The notes under the pieces were generated by a model. The model was given only the letters and a program-made list of their open reading frames with translations. It did not search any database and was not told where the DNA came from. This document shows positions 1-7,209 of a DNA stretch of 10,706 nt, piece by piece; position 1 is the first letter of the stretch, and the number at the start of each line of letters is the position of its first letter. The stretch is from Alphaproteobacteria bacterium UBA6038 (lineage in GTDB: Bacteria > Pseudomonadota > Alphaproteobacteria > Micropepsales > Micropepsaceae). A program made the position numbers and the translations under genes. The DNA is taken from NCBI GenBank assembly GCA_002429315.1, contig DIZC01000124.1, forward strand, positions 1 to 10,706. The letters run 5' to 3'.

Positions 1-2004
1 CCCAACGCCGGCGGCATTCCCTTCGTGGTCGCCCTTGAACTGTTTACGCCCTATGTCGCGCCGGGCACGGACCCGTATGCGGGCCAGACGCAGCCGCACG
101 ATCTGCGTGTCGTCGATTCACTTCTGAACCCCAGATACAAGGCGAAAAACGACACCGTCGAATTCAACGTGGATTACACCCTCAGCCCGCAGCTCACGGT
201 GAATTCGCAGACCGGCTACAACAAGGATTTCCTGTTTTCCACCGAAGACTACAACCGCTTCAACACGGCGCCCCTGTTCATGGATCCGGGCGGGACCACG
301 CTGGTCGGCCAGGACCGCCAGTATTGCGATCCGCAACTCGGTTGCTCGAGCCGGCTGGTCGGTCAGGACATATCGCAGGAAGCCTCGGAGCAGTTCTACC
401 AGGAGGTGCGCCTGCTTTCGAACTACGACGGACCTTTGAACTTCGTCCTTGGCGGCAATTATCTGCACTATCACACGGCGGCGGACTACTATGTGTTCTT
501 CAACGCGCTCAGCCTGTTCGTGGAGGACGTCAATTCCGCTCTCGGCGGCGGGGCGCCGCTCCCGCCTGACGCAAAACACATCCCGTTCGACGCGGCACTT
601 GCCAATAGTTGCAATCCCGTCGCGGCGAATCCCGCCAATCTCAACCAGACCTTTTTGGGACTCGGCTGCGCCTATGTCGACCCCAACGCGCTCTCCAACA
701 TCGACGGACAGGGACACAACTATTTTCTTAGCCACAATCCTTACCGGCTGAATTCCTGGGCCGGATTCGGCGAGGTCTACTACCAGATCGCGCCCGACGT
801 GAAACTCACGGGCGGCCTGCGCTATACCGATGACGAGAAGACCTTTACGGAATTCCCCAGCTGGGCCGGAATAGCGTTCCAGGGCATTCCCCCTGCAGGC
901 GTTCTCCGACAGACATGGCAAACAGTCACAGGCCGGTTTGTAGGGACCTGGACACCCAAGCTCGACTTCACCGACGAGTCCCTTTTCTACGCATCCTATT
1001 CGCGAGGCTACAAGGCCGGCGGCGCCAATCCGCCAGGCACGGTTCCCATCGTCAGCGGCGGCGTCGTCTTCAGCTCACCGATCGTTCACCCGCTGACATT
1101 CAGGCCGGAGTTCGTCGACGCCTTCGAGCTCGGAACGAAGAATACGGTGTTGAACGACACGATGACGCTGAACGGCGCCATCTTTTACTACAATTACAAG
1201 AGCTATCAGATCTCCCAAATCGTCGATCGCACTTCGGTCAATCTCAATTTCGACGCCACGGTGAAGGGCGCAGAAATCGAAACGACATGGCGGCCGATGG
1301 ACGGGCTGGTCCTTAACCTGTCCAGCGGATACCAGGATGGCACGCTTGCAAAGGGATCGCAGGCGATCGACCTCATGGATCGCACGGGCGGCAATTCCGA
1401 CTGGCTGCTTGTCAGGCCGTTCATCACGGGAACTTCAAACTGTGTCCTGCCAGCGTATGTGGTAAACGAGCTGTTGGCGCAGGGCGGAATTACCATCGCC
1501 TGCACTGCGGCCTATGCCCAGGGCGTCGATCCGGTCACCAATGCACCGTATGTGCCCAATCCGGACCCCAAGCATCTCCCGGGCTATATCGGCTTCGATC
1601 CCTCCACAGCGCCAAACGGCGGTCAGGGCTTCCTCAAGAATCTGAGCGGCAATCAGCTTCCCAACACGCCGCACGTGACGCTGTCGGCGGGCGCGCAATA
1701 CACCATGCCGCTTGGCAAGGACTGGGCGGCCACCCTGCGCGGCGACATCTACTATCAGTCCGGCTCGTTCGCCCGCGTGTTCAACGACCGGCCCTACGAC
1801 GAGCTGCACGGCTATACCAACGTGAACCTGTCGCTGACCTTCGCGAATGCCGACGGCTGGGACGTGATGGCCTATGCGAAGAACGTGTTCAACACCACGG
1901 CCATCACCGGCGCGTTCCTCAACAGCGACGACACGGCGCTGACCACCAATGTCTTTGTGACCGATCCGCGGCTCTATGGGCTGCGGATCAGCAAATCGTT
2001 CTGA
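1..2004 (+). CDS. TonB-dependent receptor, C-terminal part (gene starts before the window)
   Basis: The frame is open from base 1, so the GTG at 25 is internal and the gene is 5'-truncated by the window edge; 667 residues are visible. These receptors import large ligands (siderophores, glycans, cobalamin, hydrophobic compounds) through the outer membrane using TonB energy. What is seen is almost all beta-barrel: alternating aromatic strands and acidic loops, a YSRGYKAGG block near residues 332-340 typical of barrel strands in proteobacterial receptors, and the C-terminal run DPRLYGLRISKSF ending in phenylalanine, the usual outer-membrane insertion signal. The TonB box and plug domain must lie upstream and are not seen. 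Paired cysteines sit in extracellular-looking loops (for example YCDPQLGC). The ligand cannot be read from the barrel. The next ORF starts 13 nt after the stop and a PraB-like secreted protein follows, which may hint at a hydrophobic ligand, but this is inference. Confidence 0.93.
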   Translation, partial: PNAGGIPFVVALELFTPYVAPGTDPYAGQTQPHDLRVVDSLLNPRYKAKNDTVEFNVDYTLSPQLTVNSQTGYNKDFLFSTEDYNRFNTAPLFMDPGGTTLVGQDRQYCDPQLGCSSRLVGQDISQEASEQFYQEVRLLSNYDGPLNFVLGGNYLHYHTAADYYVFFNALSLFVEDVNSALGGGAPLPPDAKHIPFDAALANSCNPVAANPANLNQTFLGLGCAYVDPNALSNIDGQGHNYFLSHNPYRLNSWAGFGEVYYQIAPDVKLTGGLRYTDDEKTFTEFPSWAGIAFQGIPPAGVLRQTWQTVTGRFVGTWTPKLDFTDESLFYASYSRGYKAGGANPPGTVPIVSGGVVFSSPIVHPLTFRPEFVDAFELGTKNTVLNDTMTLNGAIFYYNYKSYQISQIVDRTSVNLNFDATVKGAEIETTWRPMDGLVLNLSSGYQDGTLAKGSQAIDLMDRTGGNSDWLLVRPFITGTSNCVLPAYVVNELLAQGGITIACTAAYAQGVDPVTNAPYVPNPDPKHLPGYIGFDPSTAPNGGQGFLKNLSGNQLPNTPHVTLSAGAQYTMPLGKDWAATLRGDIYYQSGSFARVFNDRPYDELHGYTNVNLSLTFANADGWDVMAYAKNVFNTTAITGAFLNSDDTALTTNVFVTDPRLYGLRISKSF

Positions 2005-2017
2005 CGGAGGCAATTCC

Positions 2018-2161
2018 ATGAAGATCCCGCGATATCCGGCAAAAGCGTTGCCTCCGCGGATAGCCGCGCGCGGGTGTGCCTCGCGGCACGCCCAGTCGCC
2101 GAACGTCTTGGCGAAATCCGCGTTGTCTATTCTGCAGTTCGAATCCGGAGCGGCTGCATGA
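2018..2161 (+). CDS. 47-residue ORF directly behind the receptor gene, unknown
   Basis: A GGAGG at 2006-2010 stands 7 nt before this ATG, and the receptor stop codon is only 13 nt upstream, so translation would be expected. The product is short and basic (MKIPRYPAKALPPR...), with no clear signal peptide, membrane segment or motif that I recognise. Its 3' end does not look strongly coding. It could be a genuine small protein coupled to the receptor, or the start of a lost downstream gene whose remainder was deleted before the PraB-like gene. The ribosome binding site is the main evidence. Confidence 0.35.
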   Translation: MKIPRYPAKALPPRIAARGCASRHAQSPNVLAKSALSILQFESGAAA

Positions 2162-2222
2162 CGGGGTGCCGTCGCTCCATCACCAGGCGCTTCAGTCGCC
2201 AATCAACCGAGGATGAACCGTC

Positions 2223-2693
2223 ATGAAAACAGCCATCGCACTTACCGCCGCCGGCCTTATCTCGCTGGGTATTGTCGGCACCACACCCGCAGCCGCCGAC
2301 CACCTCAGCCCATCCGGCAGCTTCGTGGGCGACGGCACCACATCGGCCACCAAGAACGGCATCACCCTGCCGTGCAAGGCGCATTTCACCGGCAAGGTGA
2401 CGAGCAAAGGCGTCGGCTATGTCACCGGGGGCTCGTTTACCGACAATGGGGCCACCGGCTGCAAGCAGGTCAAATTGGTCCTTCTTCCATATAAGTCCCG
2501 CGTGAAGAGCGCGACGAAGGTCGTCATCCTGCAGGCGCAGTTCAATGGGCCTCTCGGGCTCGATTGCGGCCCCAGCAACGTTCCGACCACGTTGAAAAAC
2601 GGCGTCATCACGTTCACCGCAGTGCCGATGGCCGGCGGCTGCTCGGTCAGCGGCAAAATCACAACGACGCCAACGCTTTCGATCGTCCCGTAA
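2223..2693 (+). CDS. PraB-like secreted protein (alkane oxidation activator family)
   Basis: A 156-residue protein with a clear signal peptide (residues 1-25, hydrophobic core followed by PAAADH). The mature part is rich in Gly, Thr and Ser and is predicted to be beta-sheet. Four cysteines (C51, C80, C115, C140) could form two disulfides. The pattern LPCKAHFTG near 49-57 and the C-terminal CSVSGKITTTPTLSIVP resemble what I recall of Pseudomonas PraB, a secreted protein linked to growth on alkanes; this is family recall, not a search result. GAGGA at 2209-2213 lies 9 nt before the ATG. A strong intrinsic terminator follows. It sits 219 nt after the receptor gene on the same strand, so the two may share expression. 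Its biochemical role is not known to me; surface or extracellular binding of hydrophobic material is a guess. Confidence 0.8.
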   Translation: MKTAIALTAAGLISLGIVGTTPAAADHLSPSGSFVGDGTTSATKNGITLPCKAHFTGKVTSKGVGYVTGGSFTDNGATGCKQVKLVLLPYKSRVKSATKVVILQAQFNGPLGLDCGPSNVPTTLKNGVITFTAVPMAGGCSVSGKITTTPTLSIVP

Positions 2694-2711
2694 CCGCCTG
2701 ACCGGGGAATT

Positions 2712-2746
2712 GCCAGCGGCGGCGCTCTGCCGCCGTTGGCCTTTTT
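2712..2746 (+). terminator. Intrinsic terminator behind the PraB-like gene
   Basis: The arms 2712-2723 and 2729-2740 form a 12-bp GC-rich stem with one G-T wobble and a 5-nt loop, followed by CTTTTT. It begins 18 nt after the stop codon at 2693. The T-run is only on the + strand side, so it serves the rightward transcript. A second small dyad, CCGGTT-GCGG-AACCGG at 2773-2788, lies closer to the converging oxidoreductase gene but has no T-run. Confidence 0.85.
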
Positions 2747-2836
2747 GCGCCGTGCGCGTTCCGGACAGCGCGCCGGTTGCGGAACCGGAGCCGAATGACA
2801 TTGGGCGGGCGTGATTACCGCATTGCCATCCACCGC

Positions 2837-3802
2837 CTACCGGACGTCGATGACGACGATCCCGGTTTTCTGCCGCGTGTCCACATAGCGATGGGCATCG
2901 GCGACGGCCTCAAGGGGATAGCGGCGATCGATGACCGCACGGAGTTCGCCGGCCTCCATGCGCGCCTTCAGGAATCTGACAAAACCCGGGTCGCGCTTCG
3001 GGAGCGGAACAGTGACCCTGCCTCGTCCCGTGAGCGCCCGCCACATCGTCAGCAACAAGGTCTGGCCATACGGCCCCATATCGGTTCCGACGAACATCGC
3101 CCCCGGCTTCAGCAATCGGCGGCAGCGCAGGAACGTGGTCTTGCCAACCGCATCGAGTAGACCGTCGAATTTCTCGCCGATGCGCGTGAAATCCTCTTTC
3201 GTGTAATCGATGGCGCGTTCGGCGCCGAGCGATTTGACGAGTTCCAGATGGCGCGTGTCGACAACCGCGGTGACGCGCACGCCCGCGGCTCTGGCAAGTT
3301 GCAGGGCCGCGGTGCCGATGGCGCCCGATGCGCCGTAGATGAGGAGTTTGTCGCCAGGCTTGAGATTGAGCTTTGTCAGGCAAGGTTGCGCATAAAAGGC
3401 GCCCTCGCAGACCACCGCCTGCTCGAAGGGCAGACCTTCGGGGATCGTCGCGATGTAGCCATCTTCCGATACGCAGACATAGTCCGCGTGCGCACCGACT
3501 TCGCGATACCGCACCATGCCGAAGACGCGATCGCCGGGCTTGAACGCGGTGACGCCGTTGCCGATCGCCTCAACCTCGCCCGCGAATTCCATGCCGAGGG
3601 TGGTGCGCCCCGGCTGCAAGGGTCCGTACATCAGCCGGCCGAACAGGCGCGGATGGGGATCGCGCCGGCCGCAATCGCTTCGCCCCACCACGGTCGCGTG
3701 CACCGCGACCAGAACCTCGCGCTCCTTCGGCACGGGCTTCGGCACTTGCCGGACCTCGACGACGTCCGGCGATCCGTAACCCGTGAGGACGGCCGCTCTC
3801 AT
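2837..3802 (-). CDS. Zinc-free MDR oxidoreductase (quinone oxidoreductase-like)
   Basis: A 321-residue medium-chain dehydrogenase/reductase using NAD(P)H. The N-terminal GroES-like domain spans about residues 1-125, with GMEFAGEV (70-77) and KPGDRVFG (88-95). The Rossmann domain follows, with the dinucleotide loop YGASGAIGTAALQLA (156-170). The zinc-binding GHE motif is replaced by GME, and the structural-zinc cysteine cluster is missing. This places it with zinc-independent quinone or enone reductases rather than alcohol dehydrogenases. Length is normal for the family and the C-terminal block RYPLEAVADAHRYVDTRQKTG is typical. ATG at 3800-3802 is chosen because MRAAVLTGYGSPDVVEV matches the usual family N-terminus; I see no strong ribosome binding site. 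It lies 49 nt downstream of the outer-membrane gene on the same strand, so it may be cotranscribed, but a functional link is not evident. Confidence 0.92.
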   Translation of the reverse strand: MRAAVLTGYGSPDVVEVRQVPKPVPKEREVLVAVHATVVGRSDCGRRDPHPRLFGRLMYGPLQPGRTTLGMEFAGEVEAIGNGVTAFKPGDRVFGMVRYREVGAHADYVCVSEDGYIATIPEGLPFEQAVVCEGAFYAQPCLTKLNLKPGDKLLIYGASGAIGTAALQLARAAGVRVTAVVDTRHLELVKSLGAERAIDYTKEDFTRIGEKFDGLLDAVGKTTFLRCRRLLKPGAMFVGTDMGPYGQTLLLTMWRALTGRGRVTVPLPKRDPGFVRFLKARMEAGELRAVIDRRYPLEAVADAHRYVDTRQKTGIVVIDVR

Positions 3803-3851
3803 GCGTCGATGCTAGTGCAAATCTGTGTTGCGCGCGCCATGCGTTTTCCTG

Positions 3852-5126
3852 TCAGCGCGTCGCGAGGCGCACGAAGACCATGAACCCGCGCGGATCGCTG
3901 CCGTAGGACGGCGTGATCGCAGAAGGCACGAAATCGAAGGCATAGAGCGCGCCCAGCCCCACCTTCAAATGCTCTGTCACGGGCCAGTCGTGAATGGCGC
4001 CGAGCGTCAGATCGCCCACCGAACGGATGCGGCCCCGGGCGTCAAGCTCGGTGTTTTGCTCCCACTCCGTTCGCGCGAAGAGTGTCCACGGGTCCAGCCG
4101 ATATTCCGCTTCCAGCAGAATGCCGTTGAGATCGATTCCGTCGCTCTCCTGCTTCAAACCCCACGCCGCCGTGGTGGCGAGCGACCCGTCGCCCAATTTC
4201 GTCACGTAGGTTGCGCTCGCGGTGGTCCGGTTCTCGTTGATTGGCGGCGTGAGCTCTTCCGGGCTGTTGAGATGGCCCCACGAGACCTGCAACGACCAGT
4301 GCGGATCGGGATTCCAGCTCAGCCGCGCGGCTGTGGAGTCGAGCCGCACGGAATCGAAATCGTAGCGGTTCTGGTCAGGCTCCCGTCCGGTGAACTGCGA
4401 GACCTCCAGCTTCCAATCGTCATGCACCAGGCCGGCCGTCAGCACGCCGAAGCTGGTGTGCGTGGAATCCAGCCAATGATGCGTGATCGGCGCGTCCGGA
4501 ATGTCCATGCCGCTCACCCGGTGCATGAAGGCAGGCGGGCCAAGGGCCGGTTCGCCGGGATCGGCGGCGTAGAGAAACATGCTGCTGCGATCATCGAGCC
4601 GATGTGCGTAGGAGACGCCCAATTCCATGAACAGATCGTGCGGATGCTGGCGGTCGACCAGCGGCGTGACGCCGTTTGCCGTCTCGCCGCCGGCGAGCAG
4701 CAGCGGATAGCCGCTGCGGCCCATGAAGGGATCGGGGCTCAGCATCAGGCGCAGGTTTAGCGTGTCGCCGTTCGAAAGATCGCGGCGGGCAGCGCCCATC
4801 AGCATTCCCTCGACGAACGCTTTGTCGTCGCCGCGCGGCCCGCTCTGCGTGTCGTAAACCCCGAACAGCATGAGATGACTCATGAGCATCCAGTCGCCCG
4901 CCGTGCCGTGAAACGCGGCATGCATGGAAGCGTCCGGCTGCCAGCTCGTGCCGGAGGAATCGCGGGTCATGGGGTAGGACCCAAGGATTCCTGTGGCGGC
5001 CATGTTGTCCGTCGGCATGTCGCGCATCGGCGTCTGGCCCATCGGCATGTCGCCCATGGACCCTTGCTCCTGGGCCAAGGCTGGCGCGGCCAAGGACATC
5101 AAGACGAGAGCGAGGGCTGCGCGCAC
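3852..5126 (-). CDS. Methionine-rich outer-membrane beta-barrel protein, conserved hypothetical
   Basis: The start is set at the GTG at 5124-5126: GGAG at 5132-5135 lies 5 nt upstream, and translation there gives a compact signal peptide (MRAALALVLMSLAAPALAQ). The open frame continues upstream to 5258, but that part is not needed. The mature 424-residue precursor begins with a Met-rich segment (six Met within residues 24-42), a pattern seen in copper-handling periplasmic proteins. Conserved-looking blocks follow: GDWMLMSHLMLFGVYDTQSGPRGDD (77-101, read here as two adjoining parts), PLVDRQHPHDLFMEL (155-169), GEPALGP (191-197) and HHWLDSTHTSFGVLTAG (216-232), then a run of amphipathic strands. 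I recognise the family as an uncharacterised outer-membrane group, often found near heavy-metal efflux genes; that link is recall. No metal pump is in this window. The first 14 codons and the leader are duplicated at 7332-7440. Confidence 0.82.
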   Translation of the reverse strand: MRAALALVLMSLAAPALAQEQGSMGDMPMGQTPMRDMPTDNMAATGILGSYPMTRDSSGTSWQPDASMHAAFHGTAGDWMLMSHLMLFGVYDTQSGPRGDDKAFVEGMLMGAARRDLSNGDTLNLRLMLSPDPFMGRSGYPLLLAGGETANGVTPLVDRQHPHDLFMELGVSYAHRLDDRSSMFLYAADPGEPALGPPAFMHRVSGMDIPDAPITHHWLDSTHTSFGVLTAGLVHDDWKLEVSQFTGREPDQNRYDFDSVRLDSTAARLSWNPDPHWSLQVSWGHLNSPEELTPPINENRTTASATYVTKLGDGSLATTAAWGLKQESDGIDLNGILLEAEYRLDPWTLFARTEWEQNTELDARGRIRSVGDLTLGAIHDWPVTEHLKVGLGALYAFDFVPSAITPSYGSDPRGFMVFVRLATR

Positions 5127-5192
5127 GCAAACTCCATGCGGTAATTCCGCACCCTCTAGTGCGCCGCGCTGACGGCGGCAAGACCTTGGCGC
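5084..5192. repeat. Left copy of a 109-bp direct repeat
   Basis: It matches 7332-7440 at 107 of 109 positions; the two differences are 5127/7375 (g/t) and 5162/7410 (c/t). The match ends abruptly at both sides (5083/7331 and 5193/7441). This copy contains the first 14 codons, the GTG start, the GGAG and the short dyad TGCGG-taatt-CCGCA (5137-5151) of the outer-membrane gene. Its right end (TTGGCGC, 5186-5192) corresponds to the last bases of tRNA-Glu in the other copy. Confidence 0.95.
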
Positions 5193-5202
5193 ACCGGACG
5201 AG

Positions 5203-5520
5203 ATGAAACTGCGAACTGGTACATCGATCTGGCCCGCTAACCGGGGCCACGGAATCATGTCCCGGCGATCTGGTTCTATGCGTCAACGCCGCGCCGAACC
5301 ATGTCACGGGATTGCCGGTGCCGCTTGTGGCTGGGGAGAGACTTATCGCGTACTCGCCGTCATCGAATTTTCCTGCCCCTGCGGACGCTCCGATGCACTT
5401 CTGGATGTAGGCGTCGACTTTGCGTGGTGCCATACGCGCTTCCGGCTTTTGCCCAAGCCGAAGGCTGAGAAGAAGCCGCGCCGCGTATCGGCATCCAAAA
5501 AGAAGGAAACGGTGCGATAA
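5203..5520 (+). CDS. Small hypothetical ORF inside the insertion, doubtful
   Basis: A 105-codon open frame. Its N-terminal half looks random. The C-terminal half is more protein-like: a three-cysteine stretch (SCPCGRSDALL, then WCHTRF) followed by a lysine-rich tail (KPKAEKKPRR, KKKETVR), as could be found in a small nucleic-acid- or zinc-binding protein. No convincing ribosome binding site precedes the ATG at 5203, and a shorter form from the ATG at 5257 is possible. It may be the 3' remnant of a larger gene. A small dyad GGCGC/GCGCC (5525-5540) follows the stop. I do not recognise a family. Confidence 0.25.
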   Translation: MKLRTGTSIWPANRGHGIMSRRSGSMRQRRAEPCHGIAGAACGWGETYRVLAVIEFSCPCGRSDALLDVGVDFAWCHTRFRLLPKPKAEKKPRRVSASKKKETVR

Positions 5521-6124
5521 AAGCGGCGCCCACTTGCGCCTTCAGTGTTCTGTTCGTGGCGCGCCCTAGCGGAGTTCCGCAATTCAGGAATCTCAACGGG
5601 TTACCCCAACGTGGGGCAATTCCGCTTCCCAACGTATTCCAATGCTTTCTAGACGAATGCCCCACGGATTACCGTCGCCCTGGTTTCGTCCGTGATTCGT
5701 TAGCACGAAAGAGGCAGCAGTCCGGTGTTCAAAGTTTATCTTCTGCCGATGCGAATCTTACCCAAACCCCTAAGAACGACACTTGAAATGTAACGGACTC
5801 TAACCTCTAAGCGGGGGCATTTCCGGGGTGCACGTCACTTCATCGTCCGTACCCCTCTCAAGGCGCCGGACTCTACTCAAATTTGGATGAGGTTCAGGGG
5901 CTCAGGTCACGCCCGGCCGCAATTCCGAGAGATCGAGAGCGCGGTTTGGCTGCGGCTTCGCCCGCAGCGGCGCAATGGACCATCGTATCGGCGTAAGCGC
6001 CGGTCGCGAGTAATCCACGCCGGCTGCACTCAGCGGCGGGATCATCCATCTTAAACCGCCGCAACCTAGAACGCGGCCACCATTCCTCAAGCGGTCAGCG
6101 CGAACTGTTCTGTTTCGACTGTCG
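5521..6124. other. Gene-free lower-GC stretch in the insertion
   Basis: I see no credible gene here. From about 5580 to 5820 the GC content falls to about 50% by hand count, clearly below the flanks. Small dyads are present: CCCCA-acg-TGGGG at 5604-5616, an imperfect pair GTGGGGCAATTC/GAATGCCCCAC at 5611-5665, and GCTGCGG/CCGCAGC at 5949-5968. Read on the - strand, the dyad at 5525-5540 is followed by GCTTTT and could stop leftward transcripts. Short open frames in this stretch have no ribosome binding sites or recognisable products. It may be degraded foreign DNA. Confidence 0.5.
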
Positions 6125-7159
6125 TCACCTGCTTCGCAGAAATCCGCGCTCCGCGCCGCCGGGATAGGTGGTGCCAGCAATCGCGCCATGGCTGTTGATG
6201 CCGCCGGGGACGATACCCTTGTCTTTCGACGGTCCGAAGGTCTTGATCGTTCCGCTGGCGCGCCGCACAAAACCGCCCGCGTCGCCGCCGCCTAGTATTT
6301 CGTAAAAGCCGGCAACGTCACCCTCGGAATTGATGCAGGTCGCAACGGTTCCGCCGACGCCCTCCGGAACATCAATGGAGGTAAACGTCGCTCCATCGGC
6401 CGAGCGCAGGAAGCCGTGTTCATTGCCGCCAGAGGCATAATAGCCCGTGATCTCGCCCCCGACGTTGATGCCCATGGCATAGGTTGCGTCACTGCCCGGA
6501 TAATCGAAGGTGGTGACGACTCCGCCGGCATCGCGGACAAAGCCGTGAGACACATTATCGTTGCTGTTCGCATAGGATCCCGTGATTACACCGCCGGCGT
6601 TGATTCCGGAGGGGTAGGTGTTGCCCGCGGTTCCACTTACTTGAATTGACTGGAGGTTTTGCGAGCCGTATCGTACGAAACCGATGATGTAGCCCGTCGC
6701 GCCATCTATGTAAGTTCCCACGATGACATCAACGTCGTTGATGGCGACGGCAACGGTGGTACTAGTTTTGGCGCCCGGGTACACAATGTCAACGATCTTT
6801 CCGTTCGGACTGCGCACGAAACCGAAATCTGCCACGTTCGGATTGTAATAAAAGCCCACCGTCGCACCCTTGTTGTTCATTCCGTGGACAAGAGTTTCTA
6901 CCGAGTTCGTGGGATCGAAGATCGTATAGGTGCCGTCCGCAGCCCGCAAGAAACCGTGGGCGTAACCTACGTTGTCATCGTAGCTGCCCGCGATCACGCC
7001 GTGATCGCTAATTCCGACAACACTATATACCGCACTGTCATTCGGCGGATGGAACGTGATGAAATTGGCCTTGGCTTGAGCGGCGGGGGCGAAGGCGAAA
7101 GCGCAAACGGTCGCAGACATGGCAAGCAGGCTTTTGTGCGAAGCGAGATTATAAGTCAT
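6125..7159 (-). CDS. HAF-repeat secreted beta-propeller protein
   Basis: A 344-residue protein with a signal peptide (residues 1-30, hydrophobic core ending APAAQAKA). The start is the ATG at 7157-7159, with GGAG at 7167-7170 seven nt upstream; the open frame extends further but without such a site. The mature part is seven copies of a 43-47-residue unit. The G-(I/M)-N/S...G-x-I-x-G element recurs near residues 49, 93, 139, 185, 230, 275 and 320. The (H)GF(L/V)R element recurs near 69, 113, 160, 206, 249, 296 and 339. This matches the HAF family of extracellular repeats, named for its HAF motif, here HGF or GF. The protein ends right after the last GFLR, and the N-terminal strand NFITFHPP can complete that blade, as in ring closure of a propeller. 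Its function is unknown; a secreted binding or surface role is likely. It lies within the repeat-bounded insertion. Confidence 0.88.
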   Translation of the reverse strand: MTYNLASHKSLLAMSATVCAFAFAPAAQAKANFITFHPPNDSAVYSVVGISDHGVIAGSYDDNVGYAHGFLRAADGTYTIFDPTNSVETLVHGMNNKGATVGFYYNPNVADFGFVRSPNGKIVDIVYPGAKTSTTVAVAINDVDVIVGTYIDGATGYIIGFVRYGSQNLQSIQVSGTAGNTYPSGINAGGVITGSYANSNDNVSHGFVRDAGGVVTTFDYPGSDATYAMGINVGGEITGYYASGGNEHGFLRSADGATFTSIDVPEGVGGTVATCINSEGDVAGFYEILGGGDAGGFVRRASGTIKTFGPSKDKGIVPGGINSHGAIAGTTYPGGAERGFLRSR

Positions 7160-7209
7160 GGTATTTCTCCAGCGGGACATCCACGCAGGGCCACAATCGG
7201 CCCGATCTT

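Noticed and set aside
118..921. Long - strand open frame opposite the receptor
   Set aside because: It is a shadow of the receptor barrel: no ribosome binding site, and an arginine- and valine-rich composition typical of antisense frames in GC-rich DNA.
1435..2202. Long - strand open frame over the receptor 3' end
   Set aside because: Antisense composition, no family resemblance, and it crosses the receptor stop and the next ORF.
2127..2833. Two - strand open frames over the PraB-like gene
   Set aside because: The + strand gene has a signal peptide, ribosome binding site and terminator; these frames have none and run through the terminator stem.
3248..4760. Two long + strand frames opposite the oxidoreductase and barrel genes
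   Set aside because: Both are antisense to well-supported genes and give low-complexity basic products.
5137..5151. TGCGG-taatt-CCGCA dyad as a recombinase core site
   Set aside because: The arms are only 5 bp and no recombinase is present. It occurs in both repeats simply because they are copies, so it was not listed as a site.
5127..5258. N-terminal extension of the outer-membrane gene
   Set aside because: The GTG at 5124-5126 has a good ribosome binding site and begins a signal peptide. The extension would also cross the direct-repeat border at 5192.
5556..6270. Short open frames on both strands of the insertion, including one of 122 codons on the - strand
   Set aside because: No start signals or recognisable products; the 122-codon frame mostly overlaps the HAF 3' end out of frame.
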